Positions 1 to 12,625 of a DNA stretch of 64,000 nucleotides are shown here, one piece after another. The DNA is taken from the NCBI RefSeq assembly GCF_050947335.1, contig NW_027473348.1:756501-820500 (forward strand), read 5' to 3'. This stretch comes from Megachile rotundata (lineage: Eukaryota; Arthropoda; Insecta; Hymenoptera; Megachilidae). The notes under the pieces were generated by a model that was not told the origin of the DNA, searched no databases, and saw only the letters and a list, made by a program, of their open reading frames with translations. A program made the position numbers and the translations under genes. Numbering within the stretch: position 1 is the first letter of the stretch; every line of letters begins with the position of its first letter.

Positions 1-484
1 TGTGATTGTGTGATTGTGATTGTGTGATTGTGATTGTGTGATTGTGATTGTGTGATTGTGATTGTGTGATCGTGATTGTGCGATCGTGATTGTGTGATCG
101 TGATTGTGTGGTCGCAATTGTGGGATTGTGACTTTGTGATTGTGTGATTGTGATTGTGATTGTGGCAGTGTGATTGTGTGATTGTGGTTGTGTGATTGTG
201 ATTGTGTGACTGTGATTGTGTGATTGTGATTGTGGGATTGTGATTGTGTGATTGTGTGATCGTGATTGTGTGATAGTGATTGTGTGATAGTGATTGTGTG
301 ATCGTGATTGTGTGATCGTGATTGTGTGATCGTGATTGTGTGATCGTGATTGTGCGATTGTGTTATTGTGATTGTGTGATTCTGATTGTGTGATTGTGAT
401 TGTGTGATCGTGACTGTGTGATCGTGATTGTGTGATCGTGATTGTGGGATTGTGACTGTGTGATTGTGTGATCTTGATTGTGAT
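1..484. repeat. cgcaattg cassette, window-edge copy
   Basis: Opens in canonical 14-mers, then gatcg units, then the landmark cgcaattg (113) with gggattgtgactttg and ggcagtg after it. The doublet gatag and a run of gatcg units follow, ending at a gatcttg unit. It corresponds to the cassette at about 23234-23640 in the next super-repeat copy. The left part is cut by the window edge. Confidence 0.85.
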
Positions 485-882
485 TGTGTGATTGTGATTG
501 TGTGATTGTGATTGTGTGATTGTGATTGTGTGATTGTGATTGTGTGATTGTGATTGTGTGATTGTGATTGTGTGATTGTGATTGTGTGATTGTGATTGTG
601 TGATTGTGATTGTGTGATTGTGATTGTGTGATTGTGATTGTGTGATTGTGATTGTGTGATTGTGATTGCGTGATTGTGATTGCGTGATTGTGATTGCGTG
701 ATTGTGATTGCGTGATTGTGATTGTGTGATTGTGATTGTGTGATTGTGATTGTGTGATTGTGATTGTGTGATTGTGATTGTGTGATTGTGATTGTGTGAT
801 TGTGATTGTGTGATTGTGATTGTGTGATTGTGATTGTGTGATTGTGATTGTGTGATTGTGATTGTGTGATTGTGATTGTGTG
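485..882. repeat. canonical 14-mer array with four gcgtg units
   Basis: About 28 units. Four consecutive units near 668-715 carry gcgtg instead of gtgtg. The equivalent arrays at 23641-24105 and 45803-46290 carry four and five such units in the same relative place, so these are the same array in three super-repeat copies. Confidence 0.85.
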
Positions 883-1600
883 ATCGTGATTGTGCGATCG
901 TGATTGTGTGATCGTGATTGTGTGGTCGCAATTGTGGGATTGTGACTTTGTGATTGTGTGATTGTGATTGTGATTGTGGCAGTGTGATTGTGTGATTGTG
1001 GTTGTGTGATTGTGATTGTGGGATTGTGATTGTGTGATTGTGTGATCGTGATTGTGTGATAGTGATTGTGTGATAGTGATTGTGTGATCGTGATTGTGTG
1101 ATCGTGATTGTGTGATCGTGATTGTGTGATCGTGATTGTGTGATCGTGATTGTGTGATTGTGTTATTGTGATTGTGTGATTCTGATTGTGTGATTGTGAT
1201 TGTGTGATCGTGACTGTGTCATCGTGATTGTGTGATCGTGATTGTGGGATTGTGACTGTGTGATTGTGTGATCGTGATTGTGATTGTGTTATTGTGATTG
1301 TGTGATTGTGATTGCGTGATTGTGATTGTGCGATCGTCCCTGTGTGATCGTGATTGTGTGATCGTGATTGTGCGATTGTGATTGTGATTGTGTGACTGTG
1401 TGATTGTGACTGTGTGACTGTGTGATTGTGATTGTGTGATTGTGATTGTGTGATTGTGATTGTGTGATTGTGATTGTGTGATAGTGACTGTGTGATCGTG
1501 ATTGTGTGATCGTGATTGTGTTTGTGATTGTGTGATTGTGACTGTGGGATTGTGATTGTGTGTTGGTGGTTGTGTGGTCGTGATTGTGTGATTGTGATTG
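883..1600. repeat. cgcaattg cassette followed by gttggtgg segment
   Basis: Second cgcaattg landmark (927), 814 bp after the first. Then come tcatcg (1219), a gtccctg variant (near 1336), a gatagtgactg stretch and the gttggtgg motif (about 1561). The order matches 24106-24840. The copies at 24.58 and 46.76 kb have gtccatg where this one has gtccctg. Near 1600 this copy jumps to sequence equivalent to about 25210, skipping 356 bp found in the other copy. Confidence 0.85.
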
Positions 1601-2426
1601 TGTGATTGTGATTGTGGGATTGTGATTGTGGGATTGTGACTGTGTGATCGTGATTGTGTGATCGTTATTGTGGGATTGTGATTATGGGATTGTGACTGTG
1701 TGATTGAGTGATGGTGATTGTGTGATTGTGATTGTGTGATTGTGATTGTGTGACGGTGATTGTGTGATTGTGATTGTGGGATTGTGATTGTGATTGTGTG
1801 ATTGTGATTGTGTGAGTGTGACTGTGTGATTGTGATTGTGATTGTGATTGTGTGACTGTGATTGTGTGACTGTGATTGTGTGGTTGTGATTGTGTCATTG
1901 TGATTGTGTGATTGTGACTCTGTGACTGTGATTGTGATATTGTGATTGTGTTATTCTGATTGTGATATTGTGATTGTGTTATTCTGATTGTGTGGTTGTG
2001 ATTGTGTGATCGTGACTGTGTGATCGTAATTGTGTGATCGTGATTGTGGGACTGTGACTGTGTGATCGTGATTGTGTGATCGTGATTGTGCGATTGTGAC
2101 TGTGTGATTGTGTGATTGTGTGACTGTGCGACTGTGTGACTGTGTGATTGTGATTGTGTGATCGTGATTGTGTGACTGTAGTTGTGGGAGTGTGATTGTG
2201 TGGTTGTGTGATCGTGACTGTGCGATCGTGATTGTGTGATCGTGATTGTGATTGTGTGATTGTGATTGTGTGATTGTGATTGTGTGATTGTGATTGTGTG
2301 ATCGTGACTGTGTGATCGTGACTGTGTGGTCGTGTGTGTGTGATCGTGATTGTGGGTTTGTGACTGTGTGATTGTGTGATTGTGATTGTGTGACTGTGAT
2401 TGTGTGACTGTGATTGTGTGACTGTG
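1601..2426. repeat. lead-in segment to the long canonical array (copy 0)
   Basis: Mixed variant units: gttattg, gattatggg, gagtgatgg (1706), gtgagtg, gacggtg, gatattg and ttattctg doublet, gtgcgactg, and gtggtcgtgtgtgtgtg. Three gactg units close it before the array. The same order is found at about 25210-26027 (offset 23,598) and about 47395-48200. Confidence 0.85.
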
Positions 2427-4309
2427 ATTGTGTGATTGTGATTGTGTGATTGTGATTGTGTGATTGTGATTGTGTGATTGTGATTGTGTGATTGTGATTG
2501 TGTGATTGTGATTGTGTGATTGTGATTGTGTGATTGTGATTGTGTGATTGTGATTGTGTGATTGTGAAAGTGTGATTGTGATTGTGTGATTGTGATTGTG
2601 TGATTGTGATTGTGTGATTGTGATTGTGTGATTGTGATTGTGTGATTGTGATTGTGTGATTGTGATTGTGTGATTGTGATTGTGTGATTGTGATTGTGTG
2701 ATTGTGATTGTGTGATTGTGATTGTGTGATTGTGATTGTGTGATTGTGATTGTGTGATTGTGATTGTGTGATTGTGATTGTGTGATTGTGATTGTGTGAT
2801 TGTGATTGTGTGATTGTGATTGTGTGATTGTGATTGTGTGATTGTGATTGTGTGATTGTGATTGTGTGATTGTGATTGTGTGATTGTGATTGTGTGATTG
2901 TGATTGTGTGATTGTGATTGTGTGATTGTGATTGTGTGATTGTGATTGTGTGATTGTGATTGTGTGATTGTGATTGTGTGATTGTGATTGTGTGATTGTG
3001 ATTGTGTGATTGTGATTGTGTGATTGTGATTGTGTGATTGTGATTGTGTGATTGTGATTGTGTGATTGTGATTGTGTGATTGTGATTGTGTGATTGTGAT
3101 TGTGTGATTGTGATTGTGTGATTGTGATTGTGTGATTGTGATTGTGTGATTGTGATTGTGTGATTGTGATTGTGTGATTGTGATTGTGTGATTGTGATTG
3201 TGTGATTGTGATTGTGTGATTGTGATTGTGTGATTGTGATTGTGTGATTGTGATTGTGTGATTGTGATTGTGTGATTGTGATTGTGTGATTGTGATTGTG
3301 TGATTGTGATTGTGTGATTGTGATTGTGTGATTGTGATTGTGTGATTGTGATTGTGTGATTGTGATTGTGTGATTGTGATTGTGTGATTGTGATTGTGTG
3401 ATTGTGATTGTGTGATTGTGATTGTGTGATTGTGATTGTGTGATTGTGATTGTGTGATTGTGATTGTGTGATTGTGATTGTGTGATTGTGATTGTGTGAT
3501 TGTGATTGTGTGATTGTGATTGTGTGATTGTGATTGTGTGATTGTGATTGTGTGATTGTGATTGTGTGATTGTGATTGTGTGATTGTGATTGTGTGATTG
3601 TGATTGTGTGATTGTGATTGTGTGATTGTGATTGTGTGATTGTGATTGTGTGATTGTGATTGTGTGATTGTGATTGTGTGATTGTGATTGTGTGATTGTG
3701 ATTGTGTGATTGTGATTGTGTGATTGTGATTGTGTGATTGTGATTGTGTGATTGTGATTGTGTGATTGTGATTGTGTGATTGTGATTGTGTGATTGTGAT
3801 TGTGTGATTGTGATTGTGTGATTGTGATTGTGTGATTGTGATTGTGTGATTGTGATTGTGTGATTGTGATTGTGTGATTGTGATTGTGTGATTGTGATTG
3901 TGTGATTGTGATTGTGTGATTGTGATTGTGTGATTGTGATTGTGTGATTGTGATTGTGTGATTGTGATTGTGTGATTGTGATTGTGTGATTGTGATTGTG
4001 TGATTGTGATTGTGTGATTGTGATTGTGTGATTGTGATTGTGTGATTGTGATTGTGTGATTGTGATTGTGTGATTGTGATTGTGTGATTGTGATTGTGTG
4101 ATTGTGATTGTGTGATTGTGATTGTGTGATTGTGATTGTGTGATTGTGATTGTGTGATTGTGATTGTGTGATTGTGATTGTGTGATTGTGATTGTGTGAT
4201 TGTGATTGTGTGATTGTGATTGTGTGATTGTGATTGTGTGATTGTGATTGTGTGATTGTGATTGTGTGATTGTGATTGTGTGATTGTGATTGTGTGATTG
4301 TGATTGTGT
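2427..4309. repeat. long canonical 14-mer array (copy 0, about 134 units)
   Basis: Almost perfectly uniform attgtgattgtgtg. One private variant, gaaag at 2566, lies near the left edge and is shared with the homologous array at 26028 (gaaag at 26164, offset 23,598) but is absent from the third copy at 48201. This array is 574 bp (41 units) longer than the one at 26028-27333. Confidence 0.93.
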
Positions 4310-5724
4310 GGTCGTGATTGTGCGATCGTGATTGTGTGATCGTGATTGTGTGATCGCAATTGTGGGATTGTGACTTTGTGATTGTGTGATTGTGATTGTG
4401 ATTGTGGCAGTGTGATTGTGTGATTGTGGTTGTGTGATTGTGATTGTGTGACTGTGATTGTGTGATTGTGATTGTGGGATTGTGATTGTGTGATTGTGTG
4501 ATCGTGATTGTGTGATAGTGATTGTGTGATAGTGATTGTGTGATCGTGATTGTGTGATCGTGATTGTGTGATCGTGATTGTGTGATCATGATTGTGTGAT
4601 TGTGTTATTGTGATTGTGTGATTCTGATTGTGTGATTGTGATTGTGTGATCGTGACTGTGTGATCGTGATTGTGTGATCGTGATTGTGGGATTGTGACTG
4701 TGTGATTGTGTGATCGTGATTGTAATTGTGTTATTGTGATTGTGTGATTGTGATTGCGTGATTGTGATTGTGCGATCGTCCCTGTGTGATCGTGATTGTG
4801 TGATCGTGATTGTGCGATTGTGATTGTGATTGTGTGACTGTGTGATTGTGACTGTGTGACTGTGTGATTGTGATTGTGTGATCGTGATTGTGTGGTCGTG
4901 ATTGTGTGATTGTGTGATTGTGATTGTGTGATTGTGATTGTGTGATTGTGATTGTGTGATTGTGATTGTGTGATTGTGATTGTGTGATTGTGATTGTGTG
5001 ATTGTGATTGTGTGATTGTGATTGTGATTGTGATTGTGTGACTGTGATTGTGTGACTGTGATTGTGTGACTGTGATTGTGTGACTGTGATTGTGTGACTG
5101 TGATTGTGTGACTGTGATTGTGGGATTGTGACTGTGTGATCGTGATTGTGTGATCGTGATTGTGGGATTGTGATTATGGGATTGTGACTGTGTGATTGAG
5201 TGATTGTGATTGTGTGATCGTGATTGTGTGATCGTGATTGTGCGATCGCGATTGTGTGATCGTGATTGTGTGATTGTGATTGTGGGATTGTGATTGCGTG
5301 ATTGTACTGTGATTGCGTGATTGTGATTGCGTGATTGTAATTGCGTGATTGTGGTTGCGTGATTGTGATTACGTGATGGTGATTGTGTGATGGTGATTGT
5401 GTGATTGTGATTGTGATTGTGCGATTGTGATTGTGTGATTGTGATTGTGTGATTGTGATTGTGTGATTGTGATTGTGTGATTGTGATTGTGTGATTGTGA
5501 TTGCGTGATTGTAATTGCGTGATTGTGGTTGCGTGATTGTGATTACGTGATGGTGATTGTGTGATGGTGATTGTGTGATTGTGATTGTGATTGTGATTGT
5601 GCGATTGTGATTGTGCGATTGTGTTTGTGATTGTGATTGTGATTGTGTGATTGTGTGATTGTGATTGTGTGATTGTGATTGTGTGACTGTGATTGTGTGA
5701 TTGTGATTGTGGGATTGTGATTGC

Positions 5725-6516
5725 GATTGTGTGATTGTGATTGTGTGAGTGTGATTGTGTGATTGTGATTGTGTGAGTGTGATTGTGTGATTGTGTGATT
5801 GTGATTGTGTGGTCGTGATTGTGTGATTGTGATTGTGTGATTGTGATTGTGTGATTGTGATTGTGTGATTGTGATTGTGTTATTGTGATTTTGTGATTGT
5901 GATTGTGTGATTGTGATTGTGTGATAGTGACTGTGTGATCGTGATTGTGTGATCGTGATTGTGTGATCGTGATTGTGTTTGTGATTGTGTGATTGTGACT
6001 GTGGGATTGTGATTGTGTGTTGGTGGTTGTGTGGTCGTGATTGTGTGATTGTGATTGTGTGATTCTGATTGTGTGCTCGTGATTGTGTGATCGTGATTGT
6101 GGGTTTGTGACTATATGATTGTGTGATTGTGATTGTGTGATTGTGATTGTGTGATTGTGATTGTGTGATTGTGATTGTGTGACTGTGATTGTGTGACTGT
6201 GATTGTGGGATTGTGACTGTGTGATCGTGATTGTGTGATCGTTATTGTGGGATTGTGATTATGGGATTGTGACTGTGTGATTGAGTGATTGTGATTGTGT
6301 GATTGTGATTGTGTGACTGTGATTGTGTTATTGTGATTTTGTGATTGTGATTGTGTGACTGTGATTGTGTGACTGTGATTGTGTGTCTGTGATTGTGTCA
6401 TTGTGATTGTGTGATTGTGACTCTGTGACTGTGATTGTGATATTGTGATTGTGTTATTCTGATTGTGTGGTTGTGATTGTGTGATCGTGACTGTGTGATC
6501 GTAATTGTGTGATCGT
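5725..6516. repeat. nested 792-bp tandem duplication, first copy
   Basis: gagtg at 5747 and ctatatg at 6111 recur at 6539 and 6903, both exactly 792 bp later. The homologous sections at 29.1, 51.8 and 58.2 kb carry this segment once, so the doubling is specific to the left part of the window. Confidence 0.9.
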
Positions 6517-7295
6517 GATTGTGTGATTGTGATTGTGTGAGTGTGATTGTGTGATTGTGATTGTGTGAGTGTGATTGTGTGATTGTGTGATTGTGATTGT
6601 GTGGTCGTGATTGTGTGATTGTGATTGTGTGATTGTGATTGTGTGATTGTGATTGTGTGATTGTGATTGTGTTATTGTGATTTTGTGATTGTGATTGTGT
6701 GATTGTGATTGTGTGATAGTGACTGTGTGATCGTGATTGTGTGATCGTGATTGTGTGATCGTGATTGTGTTTGTGATTGTGTGATTGTGACTGTGGGATT
6801 GTGATTGTGTGTTGGTGGTTGTGTGGTCGTGATTGTGTGATTGTGATTGTGTGATTCTGATTGTGTGCTCGTGATTGTGTGATCGTGATTGTGGGTTTGT
6901 GACTATATGATTGTGTGATTGTGATTGTGTGATTGTGATTGTGTGATTGTGATTGTGTGATTGTGATTGTGTGACTGTGATTGTGTGACTGTGATTGTGG
7001 GATTGTGACTGTGTGATCGTGATTGTGTGATCGTTATTGTGGGATTGTGATTATGGGATTGTGACTGTGTGATTGAGTGATTGTGATTGTGTGATTGTGA
7101 TTGTGTGACTGTGATTGTGTTATTGTGATTTTGTGATTGTGATTGTGTGACTGTGATTGTGTGACTGTGATTGTGTGTCTGTGATTGTGTGATTGTGACT
7201 CTGTGACTGTGATTGTGATATTGTGATTGTGTTATTCTGATTGTGTGGTTGTGATTGTGTGATCGTGACTGTGTGATCGTAATTGTGTGATCGTG
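6517..7295. repeat. nested tandem duplication, second copy (778 bp)
   Basis: Same as 5725-6516, but one 14-bp unit carrying gtcattg (near 6398 in the first copy) is missing. The offset therefore falls from 792 at gtctg (6385/7177) to 778 at ctctg (6421/7199). Confidence 0.88.
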
Positions 7296-7602
7296 ATTGT
7301 GGGATTGTGACTGTGTGATCGTGATTGTGTGATCGTGATTGTGCGATTGTGACTGTGTGATTGTGTGATTGTGTGACTGTGCGACTGTGTGACTGTGTGA
7401 TTGTGATTGTGTGATCGTGATTGTGTGACTGTAGTTGTGGGAGTGTGATTGTGTGATTGTGTGATCGTGACTGTGCGATCGTGATTGTGTGATCGTGATT
7501 GTGATTGTGTGATTGTGATTGTGTGATTGTGATTGTGTGATTGTGATTGTGTGATTGTGATTGTGTGATTGTGATTGTGTGATTGTGTGATTGTGATTGT
7601 GT

Positions 7603-7674
7603 GATTGTGATTGTGATTGTGATTGTGATTGTGATTGTGATTGTGATTGTGATTGTGATTGTGATTGTGATTGT
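7603..7674. repeat. run of the 6-bp module (about 12 units)
   Basis: Here attgtg repeats alone, without the 8-bp partner. The run always sits between a canonical stretch and a gactgtgtg unit in this cassette type, so its position is inherited by duplication. Confidence 0.9.
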
Positions 7675-9451
7675 GTGACTGTGTGATTGTGATTGTGTGA
7701 TCGTGATTGTGTGATCGTGATTTTGTGATCGTGATTGTGCGATTGTGACTGTGTGTTTGTGTGATTGTGATTGTGTGATTGTGATTGTGATTGTGTGACT
7801 ATGTGATTGTGATTGTGTGATCGTGATTGTGTGGTCGTGATTGTGTGATTGTGCTATTTTGATTGTGCTATTGTGATTGTGTGATTGTGATTGTGTGATT
7901 GTGATTGTGTGATTGTGATTGTGTGATTGTGATTGTGTGATTGTGATTGTGTGATTGTGATTGTGTGATTGTGATTGTGTGATTGTGATTGTGTGATTGT
8001 GATTGTGTGATTGTGATTGTGTGATTGTGATTGTGTGGTCGTGATTGTGCGATCGTGATTGTGTGATCGTGATTGTGTGATCGCAATTGTGGGATTGTGA
8101 CTTTGTGATTGTGTGATTGTGATTGTGATTGTGGCAGTGTGATTGTGTGATTGTGGTTGTGTGATTGTGATTGTGTGACTGTGATTGTGTGATTGTGATT
8201 GTGGGATTGTGATTGTGTGATTGTGTGATCGTGATTGTGTGATAGTGATTGTGTGATAGTGATTGTGTGATCGTGATTGTGTGATCGTGATTGTGTGATC
8301 GTGATTGTGTGATCATGATTGTGTGATTGTGTTATTGTGATTGTGTGATTCTGATTGTGTGATTGTGATTGTGTGATCGTGACTGTGTGATCGTGATTGT
8401 GTGATCGTGATTGTGGGATTGTGACTGTGTGATTGTGTGATCGTGATTGTAATTGTGTTATTGTGATTGTGTGATTGTGATTGCGTGATTGTGATTGTGC
8501 GATCGTCCCTGTGTGATCGTGATTGTGTGATCGTGATTGTGCGATTGTGATTGTGATTGTGTGACTGTGTGATTGTGACTGTGTGACTGTGTGATTGTGA
8601 TTGTGTGATCGTGATTGTGTGGTCGTGATTGTGTGATTGTGTGATTGTGATTGTGTGATTGTGATTGTGTGATTGTGATTGTGTGATTGTGATTGTGTGA
8701 TTGTGATTGTGTGATTGTGATTGTGTGATTGTGATTGTGTGATTGTGATTGTGATTGTGATTGTGTGACTGTGATTGTGTGACTGTGATTGTGTGACTGT
8801 GATTGTGTGACTGTGATTGTGTGACTGTGATTGTGTGACTGTGATTGTGGGATTGTGACTGTGTGATCGTGATTGTGTGATCGTGATTGTGGGATTGTGA
8901 TTATGGGATTGTGACTGTGTGATTGAGTGATTGTGATTGTGTGATCGTGATTGTGTGATCGTGATTGTGCGATCGCGATTGTGTGATCGTGATTGTGTGA
9001 TTGTGATTGTGGGATTGTGATTGCGTGATTGTACTGTGATTGCGTGATTGTGATTGCGTGATTGTAATTGCGTGATTGTGGTTGCGTGATTGTGATTACG
9101 TGATGGTGATTGTGTGATGGTGATTGTGTGATTGTGATTGTGATTGTGCGATTGTGATTGTGTGATTGTGATTGTGTGATTGTGATTGTGTGATTGTGAT
9201 TGTGTGATTGTGATTGTGTGATTGTGATTGCGTGATTGTAATTGCGTGATTGTGGTTGCGTGATTGTGATTACGTGATGGTGATTGTGTGATGGTGATTG
9301 TGTGATTGTGATTGTGATTGTGATTGTGCGATTGTGATTGTGCGATTGTGTTTGTGATTGTGATTGTGATTGTGTGATTGTGTGATTGTGATTGTGTGAT
9401 TGTGATTGTGTGACTGTGATTGTGTGATTGTGATTGTGGGATTGTGATTGC

Positions 9452-11022
9452 GATTGTGTGATTGTGATTGTGTGAGTGTGATTGTGTGATTGTGATTGTG
9501 TGAGTGTGATTGTGTGATTGTGTGATTGTGATTGTGTGGTCGTGATTGTGTGATTGTGATTGTGTGATTGTGATTGTGTGATTGTGATTGTGTGATTGTG
9601 ATTGTGTTATTGTGATTTTGTGATTGTGATTGTGTGATTGTGATTGTGTGATAGTGACTGTGTGATCGTGATTGTGTGATCGTGATTGTGTGATCGTGAT
9701 TGTGTTTGTGATTGTGTGATTGTGACTGTGGGATTGTGATTGTGTGTTGGTGGTTGTGTGGTCGTGATTGTGTGATTGTGATTGTGTGATTCTGATTGTG
9801 TGCTCGTGATTGTGTGATCGTGATTGTGGGTTTGTGACTATATGATTGTGTGATTGTGATTGTGTGATTGTGATTGTGTGATTGTGATTGTGTGATTGTG
9901 ATTGTGTGACTGTGATTGTGTGACTGTGATTGTGGGATTGTGACTGTGTGATCGTGATTGTGTGATCGTTATTGTGGGATTGTGATTATGGGATTGTGAC
10001 TGTGTGATTGAGTGATTGTGATTGTGTGATTGTGATTGTGTGACTGTGATTGTGTTATTGTGATTTTGTGATTGTGATTGTGTGACTGTGATTGTGTGAC
10101 TGTGATTGTGTGTCTGTGATTGTGTCATTGTGATTGTGTGATTGTGACTCTGTGACTGTGATTGTGATATTGTGATTGTGTTATTCTGATTGTGTGGTTG
10201 TGATTGTGTGATCGTGACTGTGTGATCGTAATTGTGTGATCGTGATTGTGTGATTGTGATTGTGTGAGTGTGATTGTGTGATTGTGATTGTGTGAGTGTG
10301 ATTGTGTGATTGTGTGATTGTGATTGTGTGGTCGTGATTGTGTGATTGTGATTGTGTGATTGTGATTGTGTGATTGTGATTGTGTGATTGTGATTGTGTT
10401 ATTGTGATTTTGTGATTGTGATTGTGTGATTGTGATTGTGTGATAGTGACTGTGTGATCGTGATTGTGTGATCGTGATTGTGTGATCGTGATTGTGTTTG
10501 TGATTGTGTGATTGTGACTGTGGGATTGTGATTGTGTGTTGGTGGTTGTGTGGTCGTGATTGTGTGATTGTGATTGTGTGATTCTGATTGTGTGCTCGTG
10601 ATTGTGTGATCGTGATTGTGGGTTTGTGACTATATGATTGTGTGATTGTGATTGTGTGATTGTGATTGTGTGATTGTGATTGTGTGATTGTGATTGTGTG
10701 ACTGTGATTGTGTGACTGTGATTGTGGGATTGTGACTGTGTGATCGTGATTGTGTGATCGTTATTGTGGGATTGTGATTATGGGATTGTGACTGTGTGAT
10801 TGAGTGATTGTGATTGTGTGATTGTGATTGTGTGACTGTGATTGTGTTATTGTGATTTTGTGATTGTGATTGTGTGACTGTGATTGTGTGACTGTGATTG
10901 TGTGTCTGTGATTGTGTGATTGTGACTCTGTGACTGTGATTGTGATATTGTGATTGTGTTATTCTGATTGTGTGGTTGTGATTGTGTGATCGTGACTGTG
11001 TGATCGTAATTGTGTGATCGTG
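9452..11022. repeat. nested 792/778-bp tandem pair inside the second 3.7-kb copy
   Basis: gactatatg recurs at 9838 and 10630 (792 bp apart), as at 6111 and 6903. The junction near 10244 is the same as in the first copy. Confidence 0.88.
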
Positions 11023-11329
11023 ATTGTGGGATTGTGACTGTGTGATCGTGATTGTGTGATCGTGATTGTGCGATTGTGACTGTGTGATTGTGTGATTGTG
11101 TGACTGTGCGACTGTGTGACTGTGTGATTGTGATTGTGTGATCGTGATTGTGTGACTGTAGTTGTGGGAGTGTGATTGTGTGATTGTGTGATCGTGACTG
11201 TGCGATCGTGATTGTGTGATCGTGATTGTGATTGTGTGATTGTGATTGTGTGATTGTGATTGTGTGATTGTGATTGTGTGATTGTGATTGTGTGATTGTG
11301 ATTGTGTGATTGTGTGATTGTGATTGTGT

Positions 11330-11401
11330 GATTGTGATTGTGATTGTGATTGTGATTGTGATTGTGATTGTGATTGTGATTGTGATTGTGATTGTGATTG
11401 T
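11330..11401. repeat. run of the 6-bp module (about 12 units)
   Basis: Duplicate of the run at 7603-7674, offset 3,727. Confidence 0.9.
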
Positions 11402-11581
11402 GTGACTGTGTGATTGTGATTGTGTGATCGTGATTGTGTGATCGTGATTTTGTGATCGTGATTGTGCGATTGTGACTGTGTGTTTGTGTGATTGTGATTG
11501 TGTGATTGTGATTGTGATTGTGTGACTATGTGATTGTGATTGTGTGATCGTGATTGTGTGGTCGTGATTGTGTGATTGTGC

Positions 11582-11790
11582 TATTTTGATTGTGCTATTG
11601 TGATTGTGTGATTGTGATTGTGTGATTGTGATTGTGTGATTGTGATTGTGTGATTGTGATTGTGTGATTGTGATTGTGTGATTGTGATTGTGTGATTGTG
11701 ATTGTGTGATTGTGATTGTGTGATTGTGATTGTGTGATTGTGATTGTGTGATTGTGATTGTGTGATTGTGATTGTGTGATTGTGATTGTG
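11582..11790. repeat. ctatttt landmark and short canonical array
   Basis: ctatttt (11581) is followed by about 14 canonical units up to tcattctcat. The same junction is present at 30445-30655, 53175-53384 and 59561-59770. Confidence 0.85.
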
Positions 11791-11795
11791 TCATT

Positions 11796-11878
11796 CTCAT
11801 TGTGTGATTGTGTGATTGTGTGATTGTGTGATTGTGTGATTGTGTGATTGTGTGATTGTGTGATTGTGTGATTGTGAT
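11796..11878. repeat. run of the 8-bp module
   Basis: attgtgtg repeats alone for about 10 units directly after tcattctcat. All tcattctcat cassettes carry this run, with slightly different unit numbers. Confidence 0.9.
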
Positions 11879-12439
11879 TGTGTGATTGTGATTGTGTGAT
11901 TGTGATTGTGTGACTGTGATTGTGTGATTGTGATTGTGTGATTGTGATTGTGTGATTGTGATTGTGTGATTGTGATTGTGTGATCGTGACTGTGTGATCG
12001 TGACTGTGTGGTCGTGTGTGTGTGATCGTGATTGTGGGTTTGTGACTGTGTGATTGTGTGATTGTGATTGTGTGACTGTGATTGTGTGACTGTGATTGTG
12101 TGACTGTGATTGTGTGACTGTGATTGTGGGATTGTGACTGTGTGATCGTGATTGTGTGATCGTGATCGTGGGATTGTGATTGTGGGATTGTGACCGTGTG
12201 ATGGTGTGATTGCGATGGTGTGATTGTGATTGTGTGATCGTGATTGTGGGATCGTGATTCTGTGATCGTGATTGTGTGATCGTGATTGTGTGATCGCGAT
12301 TGTGTGATCGTGATTGTGTGGTCGTGATTGTGTGATTGTAATTGTGTGATCCTGTTTGTGTGATCGTGATTGTGATTGAGATTGTGTGATTGTGATTGCG
12401 CGATTGTGATTGTGTGATTGTGTGATTGTGTGATCGTGA

Positions 12440-12625
12440 TTGTGCGATCGTGTTTGTGCGATCGTGATTGTGCGATCGTGATTGTGCGATCGTGATTGTG
12501 CGATCGTGATTGTGCGATCGTGATTGTGCGATCGTGATTGTGCGATCGTGATTGTGCGATCGTGATTGTGCGACCGTGATTGTGCGACCGTGATTGTGCG
12601 ATCGTGATTGTGCGATCGTGATTGT
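12440..12625. repeat. gcgatcg-type 14-mer array
   Basis: About 13 units of attgtgcgatcgtg. The second unit carries gtgttt and two late units carry cgaccg (first at 12571). The same markers are in the arrays at 31760, 54490 and 60890. Each unit has two CpG and a CGATCG palindrome. Confidence 0.9.

Larger units (their letters stand above)
4310..8036. repeat. 3,727-bp tandem duplication, first copy
   Basis: Starts at ggtcg (4310), which recurs at 8037. Landmarks in order: cgcaattg (4355), gtccctg (about 4778), tactg (5305), ctatatg (6111 and 6903, from a nested duplication), 6-mer run (7603-7674) and ctatttt (7854), then canonical 14-mers. Each landmark checked recurs exactly 3,727 bp downstream and no difference was noticed by eye. 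It is homologous to the 3.3-kb section at 27334-30655. Confidence 0.93.
8037..11763. repeat. 3,727-bp tandem duplication, second copy
   Basis: Repeats 4310-8036: cgcaattg 8082, tactg 9032, ctatatg 9838 and 10630, ctatttt 11581, all at offset 3,727. It includes both copies of the nested 792/778-bp duplication, so that event preceded the 3.7-kb one. The right edge lies inside the canonical array that ends at tcattctcat (11791). Confidence 0.93.

Noticed and set aside
5230..5260. GCGATCGC as the cyanobacterial HIP1 motif (also near 8970, 28270, 51010 and 57390)
   Set aside because: It is a chance product of adjacent gcg and gatcg variants inside the satellite and is copied with its cassette; there is no cyanobacterial gene context.
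12440..12625. Inverted-repeat element or hairpin RNA from CGATCG palindromes
   Set aside because: The 6-bp palindrome is too short for a stable stem and simply recurs every 14 bp. No longer inverted repeat was seen.
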